In this document: in pieces, positions 7,628 through 16,517 of the stretch
Numbering within the stretch: the stretch's first letter is position 1
Layout of the letters: each line of letters opens with the position of its first letter
Assembly (NCBI GenBank): GCA_902802305.1
Contig: CADCLG010000003.1
Location: forward strand, 62,001 to 126,000
DNA from: an uncultured Spirochaetaceae bacterium
GTDB lineage: Bacteria > Spirochaetota > Spirochaetia > Treponematales > Treponemataceae
Direction of reading: 5' to 3'
Length of the DNA: 64,000 nucleotides
The notes under the pieces: generated by a model
Database searches by the model: none
Told to the model about the DNA's origin: nothing
The model's input: only the letters and a program-made list of their open reading frames with translations
Position numbers and translations under genes: made by a program

Positions 7628-9457
7628 TTACTCTTTTTCTACACACTTAATATGTAATTCATCAAGTTGTTTTTGTTCAACTGCACTTGGACAATCATCC
7701 ATAGGCGACATTGCCAAATTATTCTTAGGGAAGGCAATAACCTCGTGGATAGATTCCTCGTGGCACATAAGCATTACAAGGCGGTCAAGACCAGGAGCAA
7801 TTCCTCCGTGTGGTGGCGCACCAAACTTAAAGGCCTGTACAAGGAAGCCAAAGGCTTTTTCTGCACGTTCACGGCTGTAACCAACAATTTCAAAAATGCG
7901 TTCCTGTAAAGCCGGGTCGTTAATACGCATAGAACCAGAAGCCAACTCATAGCCGTTGAGAACCAAGTCGTAGAGGTCACCCTTTACTGCACCAGGATCC
8001 TGTTCCAATGTGTCCCAATACTGCTTCTGAGGAAGAGTGAACATGTGGTGCTCTGTTTCCCAGTGATTTTCTTCTTCGTTCCAGGCAAAATATGGGAAGT
8101 CGATAATCCAGGCAAAATGGAACTCATCAGCAGGATTATAAAGGTTCAAATCTTTTCCAAGCTGTTTGCGAACTGCACCAAGAGCGGTACATGCAAGCTG
8201 CCAGTTTTCATCACTTACAAACAAAAGAAGGTCGTTTTTCTCAGCACCAAGCTTACTGCAAATCTCACTTTCGTGGCCAGCATAGAACTTAGAGATTCCG
8301 CCTTCGAACTTGCCTTCTGCATCAACCTTCATCCAGGCAAGACCCTTTGCATGGTTGATTTTTGCAATTGCTTCCAAAGCTTCAATATTTTTGCGGCTGT
8401 ACTTGTCTGCAACGTTTTTAACAACAAGTGCTTTAAGTCCACTTCTCTTATGACGCTGGATATCGCGGCCCGCATTAGCAGCCCCTGCCTTAAAGGCGTT
8501 AAAATCTGCAAGACCTGCCATAAAGGCGGCATCCTGCATCTTCATATCAAATCGCAAATCTGGCTTGTCGCTGCCATAAAGATCAAAAGCATCTTCCCAG
8601 GCAATTCGGTCAAACTTAGCTGGAAGTTCATAATTCAGTGTCTTTTTGAAGATATACTGCATCATTCCTTCTGTTGTGCTAAGAACTTCTTCGCGGTTTG
8701 TAAAGGACATTTCCATATCAATCTGGGTGAACTCAGGCTGACGGTCGCCGCGGGCATCTTCATCACGGTAACAGCGGGCAATCTGGAAGTATTTATCAAA
8801 GCCAGAAACCATTAAAAGCTGCTTGTAAAGCTGAGGGCTCTGTGGCAAAGAATAGAACTTTCCAGGATGAACGCGGCTTGGAACCAGGTAGTCACGGGCT
8901 CCTTCCGGTGTAGATTTGATGAAGGTTGGAGTTTCAATTTCCAAAAAGCCTTTGCCTGTCAAATATTCGCGGGTAGCAAAAGCAACCTGTGAACGCAAAA
9001 TAATGTTGTGCTGCATTGGTTCGCGGCGCAAATCAAGGTAGCGGTATTTCAAACGCAAATCTTCGTTAGCAACAACAAGACTTCCATCCTTCTGACGAAC
9101 TTCTTCAATACTAAACGGCAATTCCTGTGAAGTTGTGAAAACAAAAATATCAGTGGCTTCAACTTCAATTTCACCAGTTGCCATATCAGGATTTATATCT
9201 TTATCAGCACGGGCAGCAACAAGGCCTTCTACTGCAATACAATATTCGCTTTTAAGGGATGCAGCAATTTTCTTAACATCATCGCTTGCATTATCGCCAA
9301 CCATAACCTGAGTAATTCCGTAGCGATCGCGCAGACGAATAAAAATCAAACCGCCCAAATCTCGGGTGCGGCTTACCCAACCATTCAAAACAACTTTCTT
9401 ACCAACGTCACTCTTGCGCAAATCTCCGCAAGTGACAGTACGCTTTGTATTTTCCAT
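7628..9457 (-). CDS. aspS: aspartyl-tRNA synthetase, bacterial type
   Basis: Charges tRNA-Asp with aspartate. 609 residues, normal for the bacterial type with a GAD insertion. The N-terminal OB-fold anticodon-binding domain has NGWVSRTRDLGGLIFIRLRD. The class II core contains motif 2 (FQIARCYRDEDARGDRQPEF, with QIDMEMSF after it) and motif 3 (GGIAPGLDRLVMLM). The insertion lies at about residues 290-420. The C-terminus is MSPMDDCPSAVEQKQLDELHIKCVEKE. Upstream are TTGCTC, a 17-base spacer and TAAAAT, 9 bases before ATG with no Shine-Dalgarno. A degenerate second copy of the last codons follows the gene. Confidence 0.97.
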   Translation of the reverse strand: MENTKRTVTCGDLRKSDVGKKVVLNGWVSRTRDLGGLIFIRLRDRYGITQVMVGDNASDDVKKIAASLKSEYCIAVEGLVAARADKDINPDMATGEIEVEATDIFVFTTSQELPFSIEEVRQKDGSLVVANEDLRLKYRYLDLRREPMQHNIILRSQVAFATREYLTGKGFLEIETPTFIKSTPEGARDYLVPSRVHPGKFYSLPQSPQLYKQLLMVSGFDKYFQIARCYRDEDARGDRQPEFTQIDMEMSFTNREEVLSTTEGMMQYIFKKTLNYELPAKFDRIAWEDAFDLYGSDKPDLRFDMKMQDAAFMAGLADFNAFKAGAANAGRDIQRHKRSGLKALVVKNVADKYSRKNIEALEAIAKINHAKGLAWMKVDAEGKFEGGISKFYAGHESEICSKLGAEKNDLLLFVSDENWQLACTALGAVRKQLGKDLNLYNPADEFHFAWIIDFPYFAWNEEENHWETEHHMFTLPQKQYWDTLEQDPGAVKGDLYDLVLNGYELASGSMRINDPALQERIFEIVGYSRERAEKAFGFLVQAFKFGAPPHGGIAPGLDRLVMLMCHEESIHEVIAFPKNNLAMSPMDDCPSAVEQKQLDELHIKCVEKE

Positions 9458-9527
9458 AATAGAATTATTTTAGCGATATGGAGGAGTTTGAGCAAGAATG
9501 ATGATTTTGTTATGTTGATTTTGTTAA

Positions 9528-10049
9528 TTAGTAATTTGCCAAAAAGAACATGCCAACCAGCATAGCGGCACGACATTTTGATTCGGACCAACTCGGTTTT
9601 GATGGGAGATTTGAGATGTACCACCAGAAAATACCGAACTCAGGGTCGATTCTGAGAGAGTAGTCTGCAAAATCTGGGGTGTCTGGCTTTTGACCGAACA
9701 TTAAGAAAACGGCGTCGTTAATTAACTGTAGGAAGAGTGAGTAATTATCTTTCCAGCCGTCTTTTTCTAAAAAGAGATTTAATTGATATAAAAGTTTGTC
9801 TTTTAAGGCGATGTCAGATTTTTCAACCCAGGTTTTCTGGATTAAAAGTGTAAGATTATTCTTAAAACTTGTTTCAAGCTTTGAAACCTCTTCATCAGAG
9901 ATTTTTGTAAACTCTTTTTTGGCACCGAAGGCCAAAGCAATCATGTCTGCAGAAGATTCGTATTCTTCTTTGCTGTCTAAGAATTTTGAAAGTGCATTTA
10001 TTGTATCGGAATCCAAAAATTCCGCAAGAAATTCTGATTGTTTCACCAT
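9528..10049 (-). CDS. conserved hypothetical protein
   Basis: 173 residues, not recognised. It is acidic and largely helical, without a signal peptide or clear membrane segment, and ends in a hydrophobic stretch (CRAAMLVGMFFLANY). The only striking local feature is tryptophan/aromatic richness near the C-terminus (FGIFWWYISNLPSKPSW). It is a single gene with its own promoter and is divergent from the M16 peptidase. Confidence 0.6.
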   Translation of the reverse strand: MVKQSEFLAEFLDSDTINALSKFLDSKEEYESSADMIALAFGAKKEFTKISDEEVSKLETSFKNNLTLLIQKTWVEKSDIALKDKLLYQLNLFLEKDGWKDNYSLFLQLINDAVFLMFGQKPDTPDFADYSLRIDPEFGIFWWYISNLPSKPSWSESKCRAAMLVGMFFLANY

Positions 10050-10055
10050 GAATAG

Positions 10056-10084
10056 ATATTAAAAAATTATTGGACTTTGGTCAA
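10056..10084 (-). promoter_or_regulatory. promoter of the 173-residue gene, probably leaderless
   Basis: Minus strand TTGACC (10084-10079), 17-base spacer, TAATAT (10061-10056), then exactly 6 bases to the ATG at 10049. No Shine-Dalgarno. The divergent M16 gene has a TTGACA at 10130-10135. Confidence 0.65.
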
Positions 10085-10165
10085 TAATACAATGCACAAT
10101 CATAATTCACAATGCAAAATACATTGTTATTGACAAGAGACTTTTTTTTTACGAAACTTTCAGTT

Positions 10166-13006
10166 ATGAAAAAATTATTCGCAAAACTATATTTTTTATG
10201 TTCAGTTGCAGTTTTTGCTGTAGCTTTATTTACAGGTTGTGCTTCAACTCCTAATAAAAAAGAATCTACACCTGTTCAATTGGATTCTCGCATAAAACAA
10301 GGTCTTCTTCAAAACGGAATGACCTATTTTGTCCAGAATAATAGTGAACCAACAAACAGAATCTTACTGAGGCTTGTTGTAAAAGCCGGTTCCTGTATGG
10401 AAGAAGATGATCAGAAAGGTGTTGCACATTTTATAGAACATCTTGCTTTCAACGGCACTGAGCATTTTGAAAAATCTGCCATTGTTGATTATTTTGAAAA
10501 AATCGGAATGAACTTTGGTGCTGATTTGAATGCATATACTTCTTTTGAAGAAACTGTTTATAAGCTTGAAATCCCCGCCGATGATCCTGCAATGCTGGAA
10601 ACAGCCCTTTTAATTCTTCACGATTGGGCTTGTGCAATTACTTTCCCTCAGGAAGAAATTGACAAAGAACGTGGTGTTGTTACCGAAGAGTGGAGACTTA
10701 GACAGGGGCTTGACGGACGAGTCTCAGATGTCCAGGTTCCTTTCCTTCTTGAAGGCTCTCGTTTTGAAGACCGCTTACCAATAGGTGATATGGATGTTAT
10801 TAGGACTATTTCCCGAGACCGTATTCTTGATTTTTACAAAAAATGGTATCGACCGGAACTTATGTCTGTAATTGTTGTCGGTGATCAGGAGGTTGACCTT
10901 CTTGAAAAAGCCATTATATCAACAATGGAGACAATTCCTTCATCTGCTGAAAAAATAACAACTTCTCCTTTTACAGTTCCATACAATGAAGATAAAAAGA
11001 TTCTTGTATTTCAGGACCCTGAGCAAAAATACACAGTAATGAATATTCTTAATCAGATTCAGGATTGGAAACCACGAGCAACTGAAGAAGAATTAAAGCA
11101 GAGTATAATAGATGAAATTGCTTCTGATATTTTTAATCAGAGACTAGGTGAAATTACAAATGCAGCTGATTCAACCTGGCTTGATGCTGGTGTTGGCCTT
11201 TTTTCCTTTACCAATTTTACAAAATTTCATTATTTAGGCATTGTTCCCAAAACAGATCTTTTTACCCAGTGCTTTAAGGCTTTTCTTGATGAATGTGACC
11301 GAATCCTGACTTTTGGTATTACTGAGTCTGAGCTTAAACGTCAGAAAGAATCTTATCTTTCATCAGCTGAACAAGATTTTATAAATAAGGATAAAATTGC
11401 TTCGGAATATAGGGCAAACTATCTGATAAATTATGTAACTCTAAATCAAGTTGTTATTTCAGAAGAATATTATTATGATTTTGCAAAAAAGGTTCTCCCT
11501 CAAATCACCGTGGAAGATATAAATACTACTATGAGAAATATGTTTATTAACCGCGGAACCAAGCTGATGATAATTGCTCCAGATTCAGTAACAGATATTC
11601 CTTCAGAAGCAGAACTTATGGAAATCTGGACAAAGTACACTAATTCGCAGATTTCTGAGTATCAGGATGATGTTGATGATGATATTCTGATGGAACGCCC
11701 ATCTTCAAAAGGTAAAATCGTAAGCCAAAAAGAAATACCTGAACTTGGTGCGAAAGAATATGAGTTTGAAAACGGAATGAAAATCATCACAAAGAAAACA
11801 GATTTTGAAACTAACAGAATTAAGCTTTCTTTTGAAAGTAAAGGCGGCTTGTTCCAGGTTGATGATGATGATATTCCATCTGCCAAGGTTTGTGTAAATT
11901 ATGCAATTCTTTCGGGAATTAACGGAATGACTTACAGCCAGCTGCTCAAAAAAATCACAGCAAAACAGGTAAGTTTGGGTGTTAATATAAGGAATACTAG
12001 TGAAAATTTTTCTGGTTCCTGTAAATCTGATGATTTTGAAACTTTGACTCAGCTTTTAACTTTATTTGTAACTCAGCCTCAGTTTACTCCAGAAGCCTGG
12101 CAAACTCTTATTCAAAGTCAGACAGAAACTGCAAAAAATCATGGAGCTCAACCGGGAGATGTAATGAACGACAAAGTCATGGAGATTCTCTACAACGATA
12201 TCCGTCATGCCCCATTTGATTTGGATTTTGTTTCAAAAATGAATCCGGAAACTGCAGAAAAAGTTTACAGACAGCGTTTTGCTAATCCTGCCGATTTTAC
12301 AGTTTCAATTGTCGGTGATTTTGATGAAGAAAAGCTTTTGGAAATCTGTTCTTATTATTTTGGAAGTATGAAAACTACAGCAGACCGTGAGCAGACAAAA
12401 TACATTTATTACGATTTCCCTAAAGGAAAAACTTCTGCAAGTGTAAAAAAAGGTCTGGACCAGCAGGGAGAAGTATTTATTGCTTTTGGTGGCGAATTGC
12501 CTCCTTCATCGGGAATTGAAGAAACCTTTGAAGATATCGAACTTATGAACCAGCTTTCTTCTCTTGTAGATATCCGTTTGCGCGAAACTATCCGCGAAGA
12601 TAAAGGCGGTTCTTATAATGTCTGGGTAAATGGAAATGTTGACGGTTATCCAAAGCGTTATTATCGTTTTACAATTGATTTTGGCTGTGAACCTGGAAGA
12701 AGTCAGGAACTTACCGATGAAGTAATTGTTCAACTGGAAAACTTGCAGAAAGAAGCTGTTTCTAAAGATTATATTGATAAGCTACAGGAGAGCTACCGCA
12801 GAAATATTGAAACAAACCTTCGCAATAATGACTGGTGGCTAAATCGCATAAATGCAGAATTAGTTTATACCTACGAGCCTCTCTGGTTTACTTCTGAATC
12901 TGACAGAATTGTAAAAAAGATTACAGCAGAAAATCTTCAGGCTTTGGCTAAAAAGTATTTTGATACAAATAATTTTGTGAGTGTATTCCTTCTTCCTGAA
13001 AAATAA
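10166..13006 (+). CDS. M16-family zinc metallopeptidase lipoprotein
   Basis: Pitrilysin/insulinase-type protease, 946 residues, probably anchored in a membrane facing the periplasm or surface. The N-terminal signal ends VALFTGC (lipobox Cys near residue 25). The inverted zinc motif HFIEH is at residues 88-92, with the distal acidic ligand in DKERGVVTEEW (about 168-175). A second, inactive M16 half begins near KEYEFENGMKIITKK and ends with the usual REDKGGSYNVWV and YFDTNNFVSVFLLPEK pieces. The length matches PqqL-like two-repeat enzymes. The start at 10166 is chosen because the signal peptide begins there; an ATG at 10112 would add an unlikely leader. Confidence 0.9.
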   Translation: MKKLFAKLYFLCSVAVFAVALFTGCASTPNKKESTPVQLDSRIKQGLLQNGMTYFVQNNSEPTNRILLRLVVKAGSCMEEDDQKGVAHFIEHLAFNGTEHFEKSAIVDYFEKIGMNFGADLNAYTSFEETVYKLEIPADDPAMLETALLILHDWACAITFPQEEIDKERGVVTEEWRLRQGLDGRVSDVQVPFLLEGSRFEDRLPIGDMDVIRTISRDRILDFYKKWYRPELMSVIVVGDQEVDLLEKAIISTMETIPSSAEKITTSPFTVPYNEDKKILVFQDPEQKYTVMNILNQIQDWKPRATEEELKQSIIDEIASDIFNQRLGEITNAADSTWLDAGVGLFSFTNFTKFHYLGIVPKTDLFTQCFKAFLDECDRILTFGITESELKRQKESYLSSAEQDFINKDKIASEYRANYLINYVTLNQVVISEEYYYDFAKKVLPQITVEDINTTMRNMFINRGTKLMIIAPDSVTDIPSEAELMEIWTKYTNSQISEYQDDVDDDILMERPSSKGKIVSQKEIPELGAKEYEFENGMKIITKKTDFETNRIKLSFESKGGLFQVDDDDIPSAKVCVNYAILSGINGMTYSQLLKKITAKQVSLGVNIRNTSENFSGSCKSDDFETLTQLLTLFVTQPQFTPEAWQTLIQSQTETAKNHGAQPGDVMNDKVMEILYNDIRHAPFDLDFVSKMNPETAEKVYRQRFANPADFTVSIVGDFDEEKLLEICSYYFGSMKTTADREQTKYIYYDFPKGKTSASVKKGLDQQGEVFIAFGGELPPSSGIEETFEDIELMNQLSSLVDIRLRETIREDKGGSYNVWVNGNVDGYPKRYYRFTIDFGCEPGRSQELTDEVIVQLENLQKEAVSKDYIDKLQESYRRNIETNLRNNDWWLNRINAELVYTYEPLWFTSESDRIVKKITAENLQALAKKYFDTNNFVSVFLLPEK

Positions 13007-13031
13007 AAGGAAATAACTCAAGAACAAAAAA

Positions 13032-13060
13032 TTACCTCCCTTAGATTTCTGTGTTATAAT
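13032..13060 (+). promoter_or_regulatory. promoter of the GH5 gene (extended -10)
   Basis: TTACCT (13032-13037), 17-base spacer, TATAAT (13055-13060) preceded by TGT. The GCGGAGGT Shine-Dalgarno lies at 13087-13094. Confidence 0.6.
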
Positions 13061-13100
13061 TTTATAAAAGTATGACCGATTTTTGAGCGGAGGTATTTTT

Positions 13101-15026
13101 TTGAAAAAATCCATTTTTTCCCTTTCATCTCTTTTTCATGTCTTTCTTTTTTTCTCAATTTTCTTGTTTTCTGGATGCAAGATTTCGGCATCTGGTGAAG
13201 GTTTGAAGACAATCAAAGCCTTTGCACTTCCTGAAGACCCAATTCAAGAACCAGTTGAAGATTTTGTCATTGATTTTTCAACAATTAGCTTTTGGGATAC
13301 AGATACCGGCTCTGGAATCCCTTGCGGTTCTTATGACTCTGATTCCAAGTTTTTAAGAATTAATACACAATGGAAGGCAGGCGTTTTTTATTTAAATCAT
13401 TTTGATGCCTCAAATTACAGATACCTTTGTCTGGAATATGAGCCGGTAAAAAAAGAAGGAGAAGAAAATCTGAATCTTCCTTTTAGAATAAGAGTTGTGT
13501 ATGGTGATGGTTCTGCTGATGTACAAATCTGCGAAAGAAAAAGAAGAAAATGCTATTACAGATTAAAGTCGGATTCAAAAAATGACATTTCTTCAATTCA
13601 GGTATGGTGCATTACAGATAGGCCGATTGAATATAAAATCAATTCTCTATATTTTACACAGACTAAAACTTTTACTGAGGAATCTTTAAAAGCAATCACA
13701 GATTCAGAAAATAAAGCTTTTTTTGATGGAGAGTCTAAAAGTGCAAAAGAAGTTGTAAGCGAAATGGGAGTTGGCTGGAATCTTGGCAATACTTTTGATG
13801 CTCATTCCTATAACTGGCAGGAAAATTATTGGGAGCGGGGACTCGAAGCTGAGTTTGATTGGGAAAAAACTGAAACAAGCAGAGAATTGCTCGCTTTTGT
13901 AAAAAATTATTTTCCTGATGGAAAAGGCTATAGAACAATCCGTATTCCAGTTACCTGGTACTGCCACATTATAGATGACAAATATACAATTGATCCGGAT
14001 TGGCTTGCACGCGTAAAAGAGGTTGTTGATATGGCTCTGGAGGAAGGCTATTTTGTCATTCTCAATGAACATCATTCTGTTCATGGTGATATGGTTACCA
14101 CATATAAAACGCAGGAAGGAAAAACTGATGAGTATGATAAAAGAAGAATGCCGTCTCCTTTAGGATATGCAGATGGCTATATTGTTAGTACAAATCCACA
14201 GGATCAGACGGAATCAAAGGCTTTTCTAAAGGCAATTTGGACGCAAATAGCAAGGGCTTTTAATAATGGTTATGATTATCATCTGATTTTTGAAACAATG
14301 AATGAGCCTCGTAATACTCGTGATTATCATGAAAATGAAAAATCCCATGAATGGCAGCCGGCTTTAAAACTTGCCTGGTATAAAAAAGATGGAGAAACAA
14401 TCGGTGGTTACTGGTGCGATAACAGAAATTGTCAGACTTGCATAGAGGAATATGAAGTTTTAAATGAATATAATCAGATTTGCCTTGAAACAATTAGGGA
14501 AAGCGGTGGCAACAATGAAAAACGTTTTGTAATGATTCCGGGACTTTGCACAGGTGTAGAAACCCTTCTTCCTTTTATTGAAAATGAAAGTACTGGTGTA
14601 TATGCGCCAGGCCTTTTTAAAATGCCAAAAAATCACGGACAGGATGATGAAAATCTGATTTTTACAATTCATAAATATCCTCAGTGGAAAATAGATGAAA
14701 ATCTGGAAAAAAAGTTCCAGAAGAGAATGGAAAATGATATTACAAATCTTTTTGAGGAGCTTGATAAGGCTTTTATTCAAAAGGGCATTCCTATTGTAAT
14801 TGGCGAAACTGGAACCGGCCGTTCTCCTATTTCATACGAGGAAAGAATAAAATGGATTAACCATCTTGCTAAAAAGGCTCATTATTATGGCATGAGCATG
14901 CTTTGGTGGGATGCTGGAAATCAAGAAGAATCAAGTGCTTTGATTGACCGCGAAAATCGCCAGTTTTATGAACCAAGCTTTGTAGAGACTATGATGTCTG
15001 CCTATTATGATTCACCATGTAAATAA
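13101..15026 (+). CDS. glycoside hydrolase family 5 lipoprotein (cellulase-like)
   Basis: Predicted endo-acting beta-glycanase, 642 residues, exported and lipid-anchored (signal ending FLFSGC). An N-terminal region of about 150 residues is beta-rich and may bind carbohydrate. The GH5 barrel starts at MGVGWNLGNTFDAH. It continues with RTIRIPVTW and ILNEHHSVHG, the acid/base Glu in FETMNEPR (near residue 402), and the nucleophile Glu in VIGETGTG (near residue 569). The start is taken as TTG 13101, six bases after GCGGAGGT; an earlier TTG at 13083 has no site. Substrate is likely cellulose, beta-glucan or related hemicellulose, inferred from the family. Confidence 0.9.
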   Translation: MKKSIFSLSSLFHVFLFFSIFLFSGCKISASGEGLKTIKAFALPEDPIQEPVEDFVIDFSTISFWDTDTGSGIPCGSYDSDSKFLRINTQWKAGVFYLNHFDASNYRYLCLEYEPVKKEGEENLNLPFRIRVVYGDGSADVQICERKRRKCYYRLKSDSKNDISSIQVWCITDRPIEYKINSLYFTQTKTFTEESLKAITDSENKAFFDGESKSAKEVVSEMGVGWNLGNTFDAHSYNWQENYWERGLEAEFDWEKTETSRELLAFVKNYFPDGKGYRTIRIPVTWYCHIIDDKYTIDPDWLARVKEVVDMALEEGYFVILNEHHSVHGDMVTTYKTQEGKTDEYDKRRMPSPLGYADGYIVSTNPQDQTESKAFLKAIWTQIARAFNNGYDYHLIFETMNEPRNTRDYHENEKSHEWQPALKLAWYKKDGETIGGYWCDNRNCQTCIEEYEVLNEYNQICLETIRESGGNNEKRFVMIPGLCTGVETLLPFIENESTGVYAPGLFKMPKNHGQDDENLIFTIHKYPQWKIDENLEKKFQKRMENDITNLFEELDKAFIQKGIPIVIGETGTGRSPISYEERIKWINHLAKKAHYYGMSMLWWDAGNQEESSALIDRENRQFYEPSFVETMMSAYYDSPCK

Positions 15027-15039
15027 AATATACTATAAT
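15011..15039 (+). promoter_or_regulatory. promoter of the MATE gene, within the GH5 3' end
   Basis: TTCACC (15011-15016), 17-base spacer, TATAAT (15034-15039), 20 bases before ATG 15060. Confidence 0.5.
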
Positions 15040-15059
15040 TGATTTATAGACGGTTTTAT

Positions 15060-16493
15060 ATGGCAGACGAAAATAATACAATTAATAAAAATGCTGATTC
15101 ACAATACAACAAGATGGTGAACACTCCTGTGTGGAAGCTTGTCACCACTCTTGCAATTCCGACGGTAATCTCCATGCTTATAACTTCAATTTATAACATG
15201 GCAGATACTTTTTTTGTTTCGCAGATAAGTACGCAGGCAAGTGCGGCGGTTGGAATTGTTTTTCCGATTATGAGTATTATTCAGGCCTGCGGATTTACCC
15301 TTGGTATGGGCAGCGGGAGTCTTGTTTCCATTAAGCTGGGACAAAAGCATAATGATGAAGCTTCGGAACTTTCCTCGACCGCCTTTTTCACCGCCTTCGG
15401 GTTCGGCGTCCTTATTACAATTTTTGGAAATCTCTTTGCAAGCGGCCTGTTAAGTCTGGTCGGGGCTTCTTCTACCGTTCTTCCTTATGCGCGCGATTAC
15501 GCAAGGTTCATCTTTTGGGGCGCGCCTTTTATGTGCGCTTCCTTTGTTTTAAATAATGATTTACGTTCTGAAGGAAAAGCCTTTTTCAGTATGATTGCCC
15601 TTTCTGCAGGCGGCATATTGAATATTATCTTGGATCCGATTTTTATTTTTGACGAACTGAAGCTTTTTGGTCATGTTATTGGAGCAGGTACTGGTTTTCA
15701 CGGTTTTGGTCTGGGAATAAGTGGTGCGGCAATTGCAACTTTAATAAGTCAGTTTGTAAGCTTCTGTATTCTCTTCTCCTTTTATCTGCGAAAAAAATCC
15801 ATCTGTCAGATAAAACCCAGGCTTTATACAAAAGACATTCGTGTTTTGGGAAGAATTATTTCTACAGGCTTTCCGTCGCTGGCAAGACAGGGCTTAGCCA
15901 GTATAGCAAGTATTCTTTTGAATACGAATGCAGCGCTTTATGGAGATTCTGCGGTTGCGGCAATGACAATCACTCAAAAAATAATTATGTTCATTGCCAG
16001 TATGATTATTGGAATTGGTCAGGGCTTTAGTCCGGTAAGCGGTTATAATTACGGGGCAAAACGCTACGACCGCGTAAAAAAGGCCTGGCTATTTATGGTT
16101 TTAAGTTCTGCTGCCTTTATGGCGGTTTTATCTTCCCTCTGTATTATTTTTGCTCCTCAAGTTATAAGGGCTTTCCGGGATGATGCAGATGTAATTGCAA
16201 TTGGAACTGTTGCTTTAAGATGGCAGGCTGCCTTTATTCCCCTCCATCCACTGATTATTGGTACGAATATGCTGATGCAGTCCACACGCCATATTAAGCC
16301 GGCAACTTTCCTTTCAATGAACAGGCAGGGCGTTTATTTTATTCCTGCAATTTTAATTCTTCCGCGAGTCTTTGGTCTTTTTGGTGTAGAAATCAGTCAG
16401 GCGGTTGCCGATTTGCTGAGTACCTTTACGGCAATTCCTTATTTGATTTGGTTTTTCAGGAAGTTAAAAAGTGGTGAAAAAGAAAAAAAATAA
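15060..16493 (+). CDS. MATE-family multidrug exporter
   Basis: Cation-coupled exporter of the MATE/NorM-DinF superfamily, about 477 residues with 12 predicted membrane helices. The first half has the family core MADTFFVSQISTQASAAVGI and GMGSGSLVSIKLGQ. The second half repeats the pattern with GIGQGFSPVSGYNYGA. The start at ATG 15060 (MADENN) is preferred; a TTG at 15039 would sit inside the -10 element. The substrate is unknown. It has its own promoter 34 bases downstream of the GH5 stop and is convergent with the restriction locus. Confidence 0.9.
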   Translation: MADENNTINKNADSQYNKMVNTPVWKLVTTLAIPTVISMLITSIYNMADTFFVSQISTQASAAVGIVFPIMSIIQACGFTLGMGSGSLVSIKLGQKHNDEASELSSTAFFTAFGFGVLITIFGNLFASGLLSLVGASSTVLPYARDYARFIFWGAPFMCASFVLNNDLRSEGKAFFSMIALSAGGILNIILDPIFIFDELKLFGHVIGAGTGFHGFGLGISGAAIATLISQFVSFCILFSFYLRKKSICQIKPRLYTKDIRVLGRIISTGFPSLARQGLASIASILLNTNAALYGDSAVAAMTITQKIIMFIASMIIGIGQGFSPVSGYNYGAKRYDRVKKAWLFMVLSSAAFMAVLSSLCIIFAPQVIRAFRDDADVIAIGTVALRWQAAFIPLHPLIIGTNMLMQSTRHIKPATFLSMNRQGVYFIPAILILPRVFGLFGVEISQAVADLLSTFTAIPYLIWFFRKLKSGEKEKK

Positions 16494-16517
16494 AAGTAGA
16501 TAATTATTAATTTGATT

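Noticed and set aside
7618..7711. Invertible segment switching aspS tails
   Set aside because: The 11-bp inverted repeat suggests inversion, but both tails are read on the same strand, so flipping the segment would not exchange them. Simple leftover of recombination is a better fit.
8045..8815. Long open frame (256 codons) on the strand opposite aspS
   Set aside because: It lies wholly inside a well-conserved essential gene, has no ribosome-binding site and no recognisable protein pattern; it mirrors aspS codon usage.
13704..14084. Open frame of 126 codons antisense to the GH5 gene
   Set aside because: Shadow of the GH5 coding sequence without start signals or protein features.
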